In this document: piece after piece, positions 11,369 through 23,947 of the stretch
Position numbering within the stretch: the first letter of the stretch is position 1
Layout of the letters: the number at the start of each line of letters is the position of its first letter
Assembly: GCA_947623455.1 (NCBI GenBank)
Contig: OX392527.1
Location: 54,914,401 to 54,978,400 of the forward strand
DNA from: Mimachlamys varia
Lineage: Eukaryota > Mollusca > Bivalvia > Pectinida > Pectinidae
DNA length: 64,000 nt
Direction of reading: 5' to 3'
The notes under the pieces: model-generated
What the model was told of the DNA's origin: nothing
Database searches by the model: none
Seen by the model: the letters and a program-made list of their open reading frames with translations, nothing else
Made by a program: the position numbers and the translations under genes

Positions 11369-13765
11369 AGAGTAACTGTAGTGCAAAACCATTTTTTGTG
11401 TATGGAAAGATTGGTAAATAGTAAGTGAGATAATTCTCACGAAAATTTTTTTTTTGGAAAAATTACGAAGTTTTGACCATTTTTCTAAATTTCACACCTG
11501 AACGCAAATCAGAAAATCCCCGATTTTGCCATACGACCGGAAGTGACGTCACAACGGTGACTGCACTGATAGACTTGTGTAGTCATTATATTAAAATTAT
11601 GTGAATCGTATCACGACTTGTTATTTGTATAGAGTCTTCTATTCAAGAATATGACACTTATTATATATCAAGGTTGTATGGAGTTCATTAATGACCCTAC
11701 TGATAATTCCAAGGTGTTGTATGCCCCAGGGGGCCGTAATTAGTGGTGAGGGGGGTCGGGAGTTCCACGGGTGTGCGGCACACGTGGTCATGATCACTCG
11801 ACCATAAATCAATAACCGCCGGACCGCTAACATGATTTACAGGTTATTATTTTGCGGAAAGACTTCAAAACATGCACTTGATATGATTAGGTATTATTTT
11901 TTTCATATTTTATTTCATATAACACCGCTAAAACGGCGTATGTATTCACTGATGGTCACGTTGATTGCATGCACATATCAGCAGGAACTGATCGTAATAC
12001 CTTTTAAATGCACGCTGAAAATTTTTAATGCATGTCGATCGGCTGTATAAATACAAAACTACCTAGAAACAACCTCAAACAAACAGATAAGGAAAAGGAT
12101 ATTTGTGTTGCTTTAGACCACGTACGGACTTAGATATAATCTAATTCCGTGTAAAGACTCGGAACTTCGAAAGCCATATATTTTATTGGGCTTCAAAGAA
12201 GAATAGTTAGTACCGTCATATAGAACGACAAGACCAGCCTTTTTATACGTACAATACGATGTACGTATATTGGAAAATAAAAATATATAACTTTTATCAA
12301 TGCTTTCGACCTGTATACTTTTTTTATCCTTATATATGTTTGAGAAATTATAGATGTGTATATTAAAAGTTAACAGCTTTCTATCCATTGATAATTTATT
12401 TATGTCTATGCAGTATAAAAAAAAAAACCATTTCAAATCGTGAATATTGTAAAATAAATAGAATATGAGCGAAATCCTGATGTTACCTGTCTTCAGGCAC
12501 ATACATCGAAATAGAAATCAAGACAATGTATTTCGAATTCTGAAAAAATAAGATTAGATCTGACAAGAAATGAACATGGAACATCTTTTGAAAATAAGAT
12601 GAGAAGATTACTTAATTGGTTTTAATCACAGGCACTTGTGGCCAGGAGAATAGTCATCTAAATATATAGATAATTTGCAAAATATGAATATATTTATATG
12701 GCTATTCTCCTGGCCACAAGTGCCTGTGGTTTTAATCCGCATTTTATTCATTTATGTTAAAAATAAAATATGAAAAAACTGTTATACAGACATACCAGGG
12801 ACGTATATGTGCATATACGTCCCTGAGACATATCAAGCAAGTTTTCAACAGAACTTTTCTCGTTGAATAGAAGAGTCAAACTCGAAATTAAAAAAAGTGT
12901 CATATACTGTGTGAGTTGACGGTGGGTTACGGAGATTTCAAAGATACACGTGCACTCGATAGTCTATGTTCCAGTCGAGATCTACATGTAACTGCAGATT
13001 TAGAGTACACATTTTGAAGATATAAAGAGGGGATAATAACCGCAACATACTCAACTATTACCATTTAGTTAACTTTGATAGCCCCCCCCCCCCCCACACC
13101 TCTCCAATGTTAATTACTTGCTATTTCAGTAACAAGTTACGTGTGAAGTTATCGAACTGACCAGGTAGATTATCCCGCTAATCTGATTACGTAATATAAT
13201 GGACACTAACATGAGATTTACAATATTCAAAGGTATTATTATAAGAGTCACTCTTGAATCATTGGGTAAATGATATGTATAACTGACATTATAAATGACA
13301 CAGAGTATTACAATATGATAGCGCATATATATATGGGTCCATTAAATGAATTTGAACAATCAATAAACACTATATTTATGAAAGAATCAAAATAAAGTTA
13401 TTTCAATGACGATTTCAGATTATTCTCCCGACCCTAATATTATGGTACGTGCCTTAATTTCATTGTATAATACATTTTGAATCATTAATCAACCAGACGT
13501 ACATATTACTATTATATATAGAGAGACATAGGACCCAATTTCTTGTGTTCCCGTTGTGACGTCACCAATACGTGTGCACAACTTTTAGCGGTTCGCGGTG
13601 CGCTTAGCGCTTAATTAGCGTGTGACAAAACAGGTAAAAAACCAAACTTCAACCTGTCGTAACTTTGTAACCGGTCGGCCGATTTCGATGCGGTTTTCGA
13701 CAATGTATTAATGCCGACACATCGAGTCTGATCATTTCAGTTTCTATTTGCACTACAGTTACTCT
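11369..13765. mobile_element. TTAA-target TIR element, 2.4 kb, non-autonomous
   Basis: Perfect 19-bp termini AGAGTAACTGTAGTGCAAA (11369) and its complement (13747-13765) are each flanked by TTAA (11365-11368 and 13766-13769). TTAA duplications are made by piggyBac and Kolobok transposases; ends beginning with AG and not CC favour Kolobok, as inference. No transposase frame is visible. A small hAT-type MITE is nested inside. Confidence 0.85.
12627..12728. mobile_element. 102-bp hairpin MITE with 8-bp target duplication
   Basis: The 27-bp arms at 12627-12653 and 12702-12728 (starting CACAGGCACTTGTGG) are exact complements. They are flanked by the direct repeat GTTTTAAT (12619-12626 and 12729-12736). 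The 8-bp duplication points to a hAT transposase in trans. The transcript would fold into a single long hairpin. Confidence 0.88.
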
Positions 13766-13769
13766 TTAA

Positions 13770-14010
13770 ATATTTACATTTGCTCTGCAATTTTCCATTG
13801 ACACGATGCTAAGAGGCAGTTGCTGCCATGTACCTATAACACCCAGTGCCTCAGACTATAACAGCACTGTTGTCTACACTTGATTTGCTGTTCAAAATTG
13901 ATCCGAAGAAACTAAATAAAGCACAATAATTTTATCAAAATATAAATGTAAGTAATGAATGTTTTAGCATATATTGTTACAGTCCTATAACACACATTGA
14001 TGACAAACTT
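13770..14010 (-). repeat. Dispersed repeat, copy 2 of 3
   Basis: Over about 230 bp it is the reverse complement of 22805-23035, including TGCAGAGCAAATGTAAATA and GGACTGTAAC phrases. The 36-bp tandem array follows directly at its outer end. Confidence 0.7.
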
Positions 14011-14029
14011 AAATAGGTGAATCTATATC

Positions 14030-14925
14030 CCTTCGTGTCATTACCGAGAAATGGATGAAATAGCCCATTTGTGCTGTCATACATATAACCCCTTCATGTT
14101 GACACTGAGATATAGATGAAATTTCCCCCTTCGTGTTGTCAACGAGAAATGGGTGAAATAGCATGTTCGTGTTGTCACCGAGAAATGGGTGAAATAGCAT
14201 GTTCGTGTTGTCACCGAGAAATGGGCGAGGTAGCTTATAGCTTCTTCGTGTCGTCACTGAGAAATAGGTGAAAGAAACCGTTTTTGTTGTCAGTGAGAAA
14301 ATGGGTGAAATAGCTTCTTCGTGTTGTCACTGAGTAATGGGTGAAATAGCTTCTTCGTGTCGTAAGTGAGAAATGGATGAAATAGCTTCTTCGTGTCGTA
14401 AGTGAGAAATGGGTGAAATAGCTTCTTCGTGTCGTAAGTGAGAAATGGATGAAATAGCTTCTTCGTGTCGTGAGTGAGAAATGGATGAAATAACTTCTCC
14501 GTGTCGTAAGTGAGAAATGGATGAAATAGTTTCTCCGTGTCGTAAGTGAGAAATGGATGAAATAGTTTCTTCGTGTCATCAATGAGAACTGAGTGAACTA
14601 GCTTTTTCGTGTCATCACTGATAAATAGGTGAAATAGCTTCTTTGTGTTGTCACCGAGAAATGGTTGAAAAACCTCCTTTTTGTTCTCACTTCGAAATGG
14701 ATGAAATAACCTCTTTATGTTATCACTATGAAATCGGTGAAATAAAATTTTGATGTCGTTACTATGAAACGGGTGAAAAACCTCCTTTTTGTTGTCACTA
14801 TGAATTGGATGAATAACCCCTTTATGTTATCACTATGAAATCGGTGAAATAAAATCTTTATGTCGTTACTATGAAACGGATGAAAAACCTCCTTTTTGTT
14901 GTCACTATGAAATGGATGAGCAGCA
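14030..14925 (-). repeat. 36-bp tandem array A
   Basis: About 24 diverged copies of a 36-bp unit reading GAGAAATGGGTGAAATAGCT then TCTTCGTGTCGTAAGT. Copies in the middle (14300-14570) are most alike and those at the right end are most degraded. Because 36 is a multiple of three, the minus strand stays open as a 12-residue periodic peptide (TTRRSYFIHFSL); this is a property of the repeat and not evidence for a gene. Confidence 0.9.
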
Positions 14926-15543
14926 TGTATGTAGGGGTAATTTGCATATGACCTTGACCTTTTCATGGGTCACTGACCTTTGACTATTGAACTTTAAGTT
15001 AATAGTAAAGTTATACTATTGATAATTTATAATGCAATATGTAACTTTTAAATGTTTGAAATATTGAATTAAATATGATATGTAATCATTATGTACAAGT
15101 ATTTAAATGCCTTACTATACAAACGCATGTGCTTACATATATGTTATATTGAATGAAAGATACTGAATTTTACTTTAATGGATGTAATATGTAATAATGT
15201 AAATGAGATTAAATGAGTGGAATAGAGTAAAATTATAAAATATTTCACTCGTGTAATCATGTATTTATTACATTGTATATATATATATACTATAATCTAT
15301 AGACACAGGTACCTTGCATACAGGTAACTTTTACACAGGTAAGTTACCTAGTATGGAACAGACTATAATTGGTTTGCCATTGTTCTCCTATATCAACACT
15401 TTCCTTTGTTATATAAAAAGTGGGGAACGCGGGAACCCCCCTGTGAGATATTAATTGGTAATTATTGATTTTTGACACATGTCAGTACTTAAAGGGATAA
15501 TTTGCATATGTCCACTACTAATTTAGGGTCTATTGACGGGGAC
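14926..15543. other. AT-rich spacer, no gene
   Basis: Contains two GGATAATTTGCATATG/GGGTAATTTGCATATG-type phrases (14935 and 15496) and an ATATAT run at 15279. A phrase near 15455 (ATTATTGATTTTTGACAC) recurs at about 17603, so old direct repeats flank the next element. Confidence 0.5.
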
Positions 15544-17380
15544 TTCCCCGAACACCAACTCTGCTTATTACAACATGTTTACTTAGGAGGTCAATTGTGA
15601 TGATAGTGAGTTATAGTCTATAGCAGAAATGTTGTACAGGTAAATTACACAGGTAAATCAACCTCTGGTAACTAATCAGATACTCAATAACTAATGATAT
15701 ATGCAAATAAATTATGAATAGGTACTGCATAAAACAGCTGCAGATTTAGGAAAATTATCCTATATTACACCTGATTTCAGATATGTTTAAATTTTGATAT
15801 TTATTGATATGTATATAAGTTTCAGATTTGTATATTTTTTTGTCATATATTGATTAAACGTATACCTTATTTCATATTTTGTAAATAAACATAATTATTG
15901 TCATATATTAATTGCATTGTACCTTAATTCTTTCAGATTTGTGTAAATTGTTGTCATATATTCATTTCAAAATATTTCATTATTTAAACAAGACATATAC
16001 ACAAGTACTACAAAGAAATGGTATACATATGTATCAAAAAATCATTAGAAATCAGGCTGAGCCTATTTAAGTCTTTTCCAACAAAGATAACCAATATCCT
16101 TTATATATAAATACATTGACAATTCAATATTTTATTTCGATGTAGATGGAGTAGGAAATTAGCAGTATCATGTTTTATCAATTAAAGATCCCCTTCTCAA
16201 TCAATCTCATACCTTTATTGTGATTTATATAAATTACGTTTTGAGAACTCCTTTTTAAATTAGTTATTTAAAATATGAATGCATTACTTATACATCTAGA
16301 ATCTGTTAGTGCTTTATTAGATTTATACAATGTATGAGCTAGTATAATTAGTATAGTTGAATTTATTTCATCTACATACCAACTTCACCATTTATAAAAC
16401 ATCTAAATTAACATAGCCTAACATATCATATATATAAACAATATGTTTGTGGCAGTCATGCTGCATTATAGTATGGAGATGAGGATTAGAAGGCTCAGAG
16501 TAAAAGTTAATGCTATTGCTTTAGTTTAATTAAAATAATTTGCCATTTCATTGATTAGCAGGGATTGATGAAAGATCATCATTTAGTATATAAGCAGGTG
16601 TATTAGGGTCATCATCACTATCTACAATAACATATAGAGAAGCATCAACTGCAAACAAGTTCATATAAGAAGTTACATCAGCTGTTTACTTATATATCAA
16701 TAAAGGATAGAAATAAAAAGGGCCAAAGAACGTATCAATGAACTCCTGCAGATATGGATTAAGTATTTGATTGGTATCCATCAATTATTTCCCTTTGGTT
16801 TTCTGTCAGATAATCAAGCTTTAAACCACCCAAATAGTTTTTCTTTTTATACCATTTTCGTAAAATTTACACAAAATACTTACATGCCGAACCCGGTCAA
16901 ATGCCTTATTTATATCACAGAATATAGTAGTTAAACTTGTACAGGTTTAATTTGTGTGACATCAGTTTAGTGTTATCTGTCTTCATTTAATGTTTTTCAA
17001 TTAAGAATACTCAGAGACGTAAATACTGATGTCTAATAATTATCTTTCGGTGCTGTATTAAACATGTATTACTCTAACATGTATGAATAGAAACTTAATT
17101 TTATTATCAATATATCAATTATCGATTAAGGAGATTTATTTTGCAAATAATGTATTTCAATTATTATTTTTTCATTTATTGAATCTAAAAAATAATAATT
17201 AATGATCATTTTCTATTACTTATATGAAAATATTTTATTAATTTCATTACTGAGTTTAGTATCAGGTCTACAAATCAAATGAGTTGACATTCTTAGTTGA
17301 AACAGACTATAACTTAAACTTCAAAGGATTTCCTATATAAACACCTTTCTTTCAAGTTACCAGAGTTGGTGTTCGGGGAA
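15544..17380. repeat. 20-bp perfect inverted repeat bracketing 1.8 kb of AT-rich DNA
   Basis: TTCCCCGAACACCAACTCTG at 15544-15563 is exactly complementary to 17361-17380. No clean target duplication is visible, though both flanks contain a CTATTGAC phrase. The interior is strongly AT-rich with no coding frame. It is probably an old TIR element. Confidence 0.6.
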
Positions 17381-17398
17381 TGAGCCCTATTGACCCGC

Positions 17399-17545
17399 AG
17401 TTACTTGAGTTTCTCTCAGTACATGTATATAAAAAAATGTTTATATATATGGAGCCGCGGCCCATTACAGAATGTAATCCATTACATTACTGTAATGGGA
17501 GGCTCATTTCACACAATTGTCACATAGACAGAAACTCAAGCAACT
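17399..17545. mobile_element. Small MITE containing a 39-nt palindrome
   Basis: Imperfect termini AGTTACTTGAGTTTCTCTCA and complement (ending 17545) enclose a near-perfect palindrome at 17461-17499, with CCCATTACAG pairing to CTGTAATGGG around an inner AATGTAAT/ATTACATT. No clear target duplication. Confidence 0.55.
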
Positions 17546-17964
17546 GTGATTGACCTTTGACGTATACACCACAACATTTATTTGTTTGAGATATTGAAAG
17601 GCCATTATTGATTTTTGGCACTTTTCAGTACGGATGGAGAACACAAAGGTGTTAAGAAATAAGACTTTGAATTCTTGGGTGTCAACAGCTTTAATTTTAT
17701 GCCAAGAAAAGTGTTTGTTTCAAAAATAGAACTTGTATTTAGGGGAGGAATGACTTTCAATAAATCAAAAATAGATTGATGTGTTAGAATTCAAATTGAA
17801 GAACCGAAAGGAATGCATTAAGCTTATTCGTCCATGGAATTTAGAATTAAAATGATAATAAAGGTATATCACAAACATCTCAGTATTTTTTAGTTTGCTT
17901 TTGCTTCAGTTTGAATGTTGACTGTCAGAGAGTAGGAATTCTGTTACAAGGCACTGCGACTTAC
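17546..17964. other. Gene-free spacer
   Basis: AT-rich; only the 17603 match to 15455 was noted. Confidence 0.45.
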
Positions 17965-18405
17965 CTAATGCTTTTTAGCGCTAAAACTACGAGTAGTTTT
18001 TTGCGTCTATTGCTGCCACTATTCTGTGACCTTTGACACATGTAATTTTCCCCTCCCGCTCCGGAAAAAGCTTGAAAGCTACCAATCGCATGATATATGA
18101 ACTATTTGAAAGACTAAACCTAGCAGGAAATGATGTTCCCGTGGTATTGTTACTAATTATGATGACTTTAATAATCTATATGCAATTTGTAACAAAAACA
18201 TAAATTTTTCACTCCCATGGCTCATTTAAAGATTACGTCTCTGCTCCTGGTAGACCTCTCGGTGAATACATACATTCGTGTAAAACATCTCGGTGCTTTA
18301 CCCTCCTACATATATACGGATTGCGGAATGTACTGGCATTGTGTATTTTGCTGTGTTAAACTTTGATGATATAATCGCGCCATAGCCAACGATCCTGATT
18401 TTGAT
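17965..18405 (+). repeat. Dispersed repeat, copy A
   Basis: Colinear with 23948-24430: the shared phrases are ACTACGAGTAGTTTT, GTCTATTGCTGCCACTATTC and ATGATGACTTTAATAATC, followed by TATATGCAATTTGTAACAAA. The two copies are the same strand and about 6 kb apart. Confidence 0.8.
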
Positions 18406-19270
18406 TCCAATGATACATAACCTTATACATGGGCGTAAACCAAAATACTTGACCAATTTGTCAATTCGTATTTACAGTGTTAAACCGCCCTCTGGATATG
18501 ATATTGTTATTTACGAGTTACTTCCCCTGATCGTATACAGAATGCACAAACTTGATCGATTCTTACTTAATACATAAGTGTTCTGAGTATACAATGTTTA
18601 ATGAGACATTATCATAACCCGCATAATGTACATATCAATTGGAAAAACACTTGACTTATTGAAAATAACACTTATACTTTTCTAAGGCGAACAAAAGCTC
18701 GTGGTTTTATAATTACGTTCTCTGTGCTTCACATATTGTTATATATAAAACTATTTTGTTCTCAGAATTAGCAGAACCAGTTCACGTGTGATGTTATCTC
18801 AAATCTCGTTTTTATATATGGTCTGTATGGCCAAATATGGAGTTACTACGGCTTACTACGACTTCCTTATTTGGTCCGCACGCGCGCGCCCATTCACATT
18901 TTAGAGAAACTCTTCAGAAAAGAAACCAAGAAATTTACTGAAGTCTAATCATGGCTACCGCAACTCATTTCATTTTATGCTTGGTTACGTAAACTTGATA
19001 TTAACGATAATTTAGATGAATTTTAATTACAAGTTAGGTAGGAGATCGACAGAAATGGTTTATAATTTAAGTACGTTTATCGATGAGAACCAATCGGCCG
19101 ATAGGTGATGCAAAAATCGCCCCGGTGTGAACACACCGGGCTTGCTCCATTACGAGGCATGGGACCGATACACGGCCGGGGCAGAGCCGTAGGAGGCCGG
19201 GTATTAATATTAGTAATACAAAATATTATAGTGTGTATTTTAATATACTATTTTTTATAAATGTGAATCT
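18406..19270. other. Gene-free spacer with a GC-rich islet
   Basis: 19110-19205 is GC-rich in AT-rich surroundings, with a CCCCGGTGTG/CACACCGGG hairpin at 19121-19139. No tRNA or snRNA fold could be drawn, so its nature is open. Confidence 0.4.
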
Positions 19271-19384
19271 ACAATTTCTTAGCCTGTGTTACGTAACACT
19301 AGGACCGCATTGTTTCTTCTTATGTACAGTTCATATATACATATAGGCCTACATGTCGATGTTCGATGTTCAATATTCATAAGT

Positions 19385-19451
19385 CGAAGTCCCGATGTTT
19401 CGAAGTTTTCACGACGGTCCCGCAAAGTTCGAAACATCGAAGTTTGACTGT
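19385..19451 (-). repeat. Pogo/Tigger-like terminal fragment with hairpin
   Basis: CGATGTTTCGAA (19393-19404) pairs with TTCGAAACATCG (19428-19439). On the minus strand the end reads CAGTCAAACTTCGATG, similar to the AATCAAACCTCGATTAATCG end near 54998. Ends of this style are known from pogo/Tigger families. Fragment only. Confidence 0.45.
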
Positions 19452-19929
19452 AGTATATAGACCTATATGTACGAATTCTCACTGTATGTACACATTTTTG
19501 TTTTAACGAAACTTTATCAGAACATGTGTAGTGTACATTTAGTAGAAATAACACTTATATTATTTCTCTGGTGTGCAAAAACTTTTATGGTGTTAATTCC
19601 CGTAATTCTGTGTGGCCCTATATGGGTCACGGCCAACACATATGTAATTTTCCCTACTTTGTTGTTTGAACTTGATAATTAGGCCTAGAGATGTAAGTGA
19701 ATATGACATATTTTCATACCATTATTTTTTCTCCAGCTTAGTAAAGCTATCGATTTCGTAATTTGAATGTTTACTGTGGTTTTTTATGTCAAATTGGATA
19801 GTTCGAACTATCATTTGCAACTTGAAATTAAAGCAGATATGTTTGCGAATCCTTTTATTTTTTTTATCTTATATTCATTGTGCTAACTACCAGCAGCGTA
19901 GATTTCCTCCGAATGATAATGCTAACCTG

Positions 19930-20560
19930 GACTTTGTTTTTATGGTTTTAAAAACTTCTTCAGTGAGTTTCTCAAATTGCATTATATTATGTAGGTTTCC
20001 CGACGTGCTTAGTTATGCCCGTTTGATTTCATACTGATCAGTAAAAACAAAATGGCGGAAAGGCGGCCTTCTTTGATTCAGGCATTGAAAGATTGTTAAC
20101 TAATTGACAACTACTAGAGGGATCTTTCTCATATTCCATATGTAGGTTCCCTTGGTCCCTATTGTTGTGTCCTTTTGATTTTGTAACTGATCATAAAACA
20201 AAATGTCTGAAAAACAGCCATCTTGGATTTTGACATTGAAAGATTGTAATCACTATTTCTTAAAGTAATGGATGGATCTTTCTCGAATTCCATATACGTA
20301 GTTTCACTTTCGTGCCTAGTTGTGCCCGTTTGAGAGATTTTGGGACTGATCAGATAAACAAAATGTTTGACAGGCCGCCATCCTGAATTTTTACATTTAA
20401 AGTTTGTTATAGCGTTCTTTTTGAGAGGTAGGTACATGTATATATGGATTTTTATCAAATTTCATATGTAGGTTCCTCTTGGTCCTTACAGTTGTGATAT
20501 TTTGTTTTTAGGGCCGATAAAAAAAAATATGGCCGACCAACGGCCATCTAGGAATTTTAG
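19930..20560 (+). repeat. About four diverged copies of a ~165-bp tandem unit
   Basis: Each unit contains TATGTAGGTT(C/T)CC, then TTTTGATTTTGTAACTGATC or a variant, then AACAAAATG and a purine-rich GGCCATCTTGG-like phrase. Units begin near 19985, 20140, 20290 and 20460. Confidence 0.65.
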
Positions 20561-20877
20561 CTCACAGGCTACCATCTTTCAATCAATAATGCCTTTTCTT
20601 AAGAAGAAAACAGGGAAAATGTCCCGCTTTTTAAGAACAAATGAAGATTAGTAATTCCCTCTAGCTCGAAGCTAGAAGGCGACCTAAATCACATGTACAA
20701 TTAAAATCTTCCATACTGCTCCCCCTTTTTAAATGTGTTCGCCCCGAACAACACAACCCAGGTTCTAACTCCACTGTCACGACAGGGAGGGCCACGGACA
20801 TCGTTTCGAACGGTACAGTGTGCTTCCAACGGGGATCAACCCTCGATCTCCAGGTTATATATATATATATATATATG

Positions 20878-21006
20878 AAAAATAAAAAACGACACGGACA
20901 CATTACTTAGCGCTTTCACTCCATCGATGGGAGCTCTTCAGTCTGAAGAGCTCCCACCGATGGAGTGAAAGCGCTAAGTAATGTGTCCGTGTTGTTTTTT
21001 ATTTTT
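20878..21006. repeat. 129-bp near-perfect palindrome (cruciform-capable)
   Basis: Two 64-bp arms (20878-20941 and 20943-21006) are complementary at 62 positions by eye, around a single unpaired T at 20942. The centre reads GAGCTCTTCAGTCTGAAGAG. A (TA)n tract lies immediately left (20854-20876). No target duplication was found. Confidence 0.9.
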
Positions 21007-21299
21007 ACATATATTTTCTTCCGCAAGGACATTTCAATTTTATTATTATATATATTATTATATAAATATGAAATAGGCACTGCCTAAAAGCGAGCGCACA
21101 TAGTTCAGTAACCATTCGGCCTATATGATACATTGTGTACATCTCGGGCGCCAAAGGCGCCCCCAGGTAAGGGCTTTAGGTGACAAAACGAACAGAATAC
21201 TTCATATGGACACGAGGTGTGCTGATGATGGTTTTAGAAACTTATTTAAGAAAGCTTAAGTCTACCAGATATTTCGTTTAGGTCTTCACTTACTTACTC

Positions 21300-22230
21300 T
21301 TACCATCAAACGATTAAGCGCAAATGTCCCCATAACTTTCAAACGGTTGAGATCCCCACCCCAAAACGATATATATACAATTGCTGAGCATAAAGAAACG
21401 ATCACATATATGATTGTAGATTTGATTCCAGGGTCTGCCACTCCCTTGCAGGCTTACCTCCTGAGTAATAACTATAAAATGATTGAGATCCCCACCCCAA
21501 ACCAATATATAATATACAATGGCTCAGCATAAAAAGACGATCAAAAATATTATTTTAGATTTGACCCCAGGGTCTGCCACGCCCTTGCAGGCTTACCTCC
21601 TGAGTAATAACTTTTAAATGATTGAGATCCCCACCCCAAAACTATATATACAATGGCTGAGCATAAAGAGACGATCACAAATATGATCTTAGATTTGACC
21701 CCAGGGTCTGCCACGACCTTGAAGACTTAACTCTTCAGTCATAACTTTCAAACGGTTGAGATTCCAACCCCAAAACTATGGTTTGCAGGACCTTGGCATT
21801 AAGAGATAATCACAATCATGATGAGATTTGACCCCAGGGTCTGCCATGCCCTTGCAGTCTCGACTCCTGATTCATAACACTTAAACGGTTGAGATCCCCA
21901 TCCCAAAACTTATATATACAATTGCTTGGTGTAAAGAGACGATCACAAACATTATTTCAGATTTAATCCTAGCGACTGCCACACCCCTTGCAGACTTCCA
22001 AACACAAAACACTGCAATTGCTGGGCATAATATTTAATATGAACCAATTTCAAATAAATTTTCTCTAAATGCTCTTTTGAATCAGAAAGCTAAGAGTTCA
22101 TTAAAGGCAATATTGCGGCAGATCCCACACTGGAAAATCTTATGTTACTTAACTTACACATGTACACATAACTTTTTGTTGCATTTACTGAAAGCCAGGT
22201 GAGTGATACAGGCCCTCTGGGCCTCTTGTT
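21300..22230 (+). repeat. Tandem repeat of ~135-bp units ending in the GGCCTCTTGTT motif
   Basis: Five copies of a unit starting GAGATCCCCACCCCAAAAC occur at about 21350, 21484, 21623, 21758 and 21891. Each unit contains a GACGATCACA phrase and CCAGGGTCTGCCA. The block ends at CAGGTGAGTGATACAGGCCC then TCTGGGCCTCTTGTT (to 22230). The same body and end occur at 36960-38138, so this is one family. Confidence 0.75.
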
Positions 22231-22249
22231 TATGATGATCTATTGATGC

Positions 22250-22800
22250 AACATTTAGAACAAACTACAAGATTTAGTGAGGAAAAATTGAGAAAACTGA
22301 TGTGAAAGGTATCACAACTTTACAATTGTTTGTCATTGGATGTACAAAGTTTGAAAGAGATCAGTTTGGAACTGGGACAAAATTTAGATTGTGAAATATG
22401 CAAGGGGCAATAACTCTTCCAAATAAAGGAGAATCCATCAATGTTCAGGAAAACATCTCAAAACAAGATTTAGATTGCAAAATATGTAATTAGAACGAAT
22501 AAAAACTTTCAAATATAGTAGAACCATATAGATGTTCAAGAAAACCCAACTTCATGTAATGGTGAATAAATGCACAAAGTTTGAAAGTGATCAGTTAAAA
22601 CTGGGACAAGATTTAGATAGTGGAATCTAAAAGGGGGAAGTTACTCTTCCAAATATAGTCGAATGAAACTGACTTTGAGGAAAACACAACTTATGTCATA
22701 GTGAAAAACTATCTCAAGTTTGAAAGATCTCCCGTCAAAATAATTGTCCAACATATATATATGATGCTGATAATTTTCACAAAGAAGGGCGGCAATACTT
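22250..22800 (+). repeat. Degenerate tandem repeat, ~130-bp period
   Basis: The phrase GATCAGTTTGGAACTGGGAC followed by AAAATTTAGATTGTGAAATATG and AACTCTTCCAAAT recurs three to four times with many changes. Confidence 0.55.
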
Positions 22801-22804
22801 ACCA

Positions 22805-23035
22805 GGCTTTATTAACTTTGTCATCAATAGCAATGTATGTTATAGGACTGTAACAACATTTGCTGAAACATTCATTACTTGTCATCTATTATTTAGTTAT
22901 TTAGAACAGTTTTGAGCAGCAAATCAACTTATCAAGTCACAAGAGATTAATGATGTCAGTGTTGTTACAATCTGTACAAAATTTGCCTTCACATGCATTA
23001 CAATGGAAGGATGCAGAGCAAATGTAAATATAACA
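22805..23035 (+). repeat. Dispersed repeat, copy 3 of 3
   Basis: The same family as 11295-11364 and 13770-14010. This copy has no 36-bp array beside it. Confidence 0.7.
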
Positions 23036-23947
23036 TATATATATGTGTATAATTTATACAATTTACTCTGAGGAGTTAATGAATGACACAAGGATAGTGA
23101 AATATTTAAATCAATGAAGAATATTTAATTCCAGCATGTCTGGATCTGAAGAAAATGATTTTTGAAAATTAATTCAATTTGCCCTCTTTGGAGCCCTTCC
23201 CTCAGGCCTTTGAGATGGGCCAGGTTGTTAATTTTCATACATATACCATCAGAATGCAGTCAAATGAATTGAAATGATAATCATTCAATTGCAGTTTAAA
23301 TATACCCAAAAATGTTCTGTCCCCATATTATAACTGCAACAAGGTCAAAAACAAGATTACATACAAATCATGACTAACATGAAATTTCCTGGGGAACTAA
23401 GAGTACATTTTATCACCTATTTATATCCATGAAAATCTGGCAAAGCTTAAAGTGACAATCTTCCTGATTATGGGATTCTTACCACATTTGTGATAGCAAA
23501 ATGATCACATAAGAACATTAATATTTTTTTTATACATTGTATATATATATAAAGTATGCAAACTACATTCCATAGAGGAAATACTACATAGGACAGATAA
23601 TGTAATCTTAAAATTATACTCATCCTCTTTCCTCGGAAAATAGGAACTGGCTAATCAGAATTCGAAGTTGATAATTTAACTATGTACTGATGTATCCCCT
23701 TAGATTTTAATTGATAAATGCCAGACTCAGAACTACAAATTCTCCCTGCATTTGTCTCCTTTTCCAAGATTCCTTAGACTATCTAGATTGCTAACCCTTA
23801 ATTTGAAATCATTTTTTGGTATTTTGAGCACAAATATTTCCTCCCATGACAAAAAAAGATTGGCAAGTGTGCATTTATCATTTCATCCATGTACCATAAA
23901 TAATCTATTTGCAAAAAGTAGTGTGACTTTAAAATACCTTCATTTTT
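23036..23947. other. Gene-free spacer
   Basis: AT-rich. A fragment near 23130-23215 resembles the 50345 family (ATTTAATTCCAGCATGTCTGG, TTTGCCCTCTTTGGAGCCC). No coding block. Confidence 0.45.

Noticed and set aside
14235..14582. 115-codon frame of 12-residue repeats (also 39801-40478)
   Set aside because: Translation of the 36-bp array; open in more than one frame and degrading with the array.
19110..19205. GC-rich islet as tRNA or snRNA
   Set aside because: Only one short hairpin; no cloverleaf, A/B box pair or snRNA landmark.
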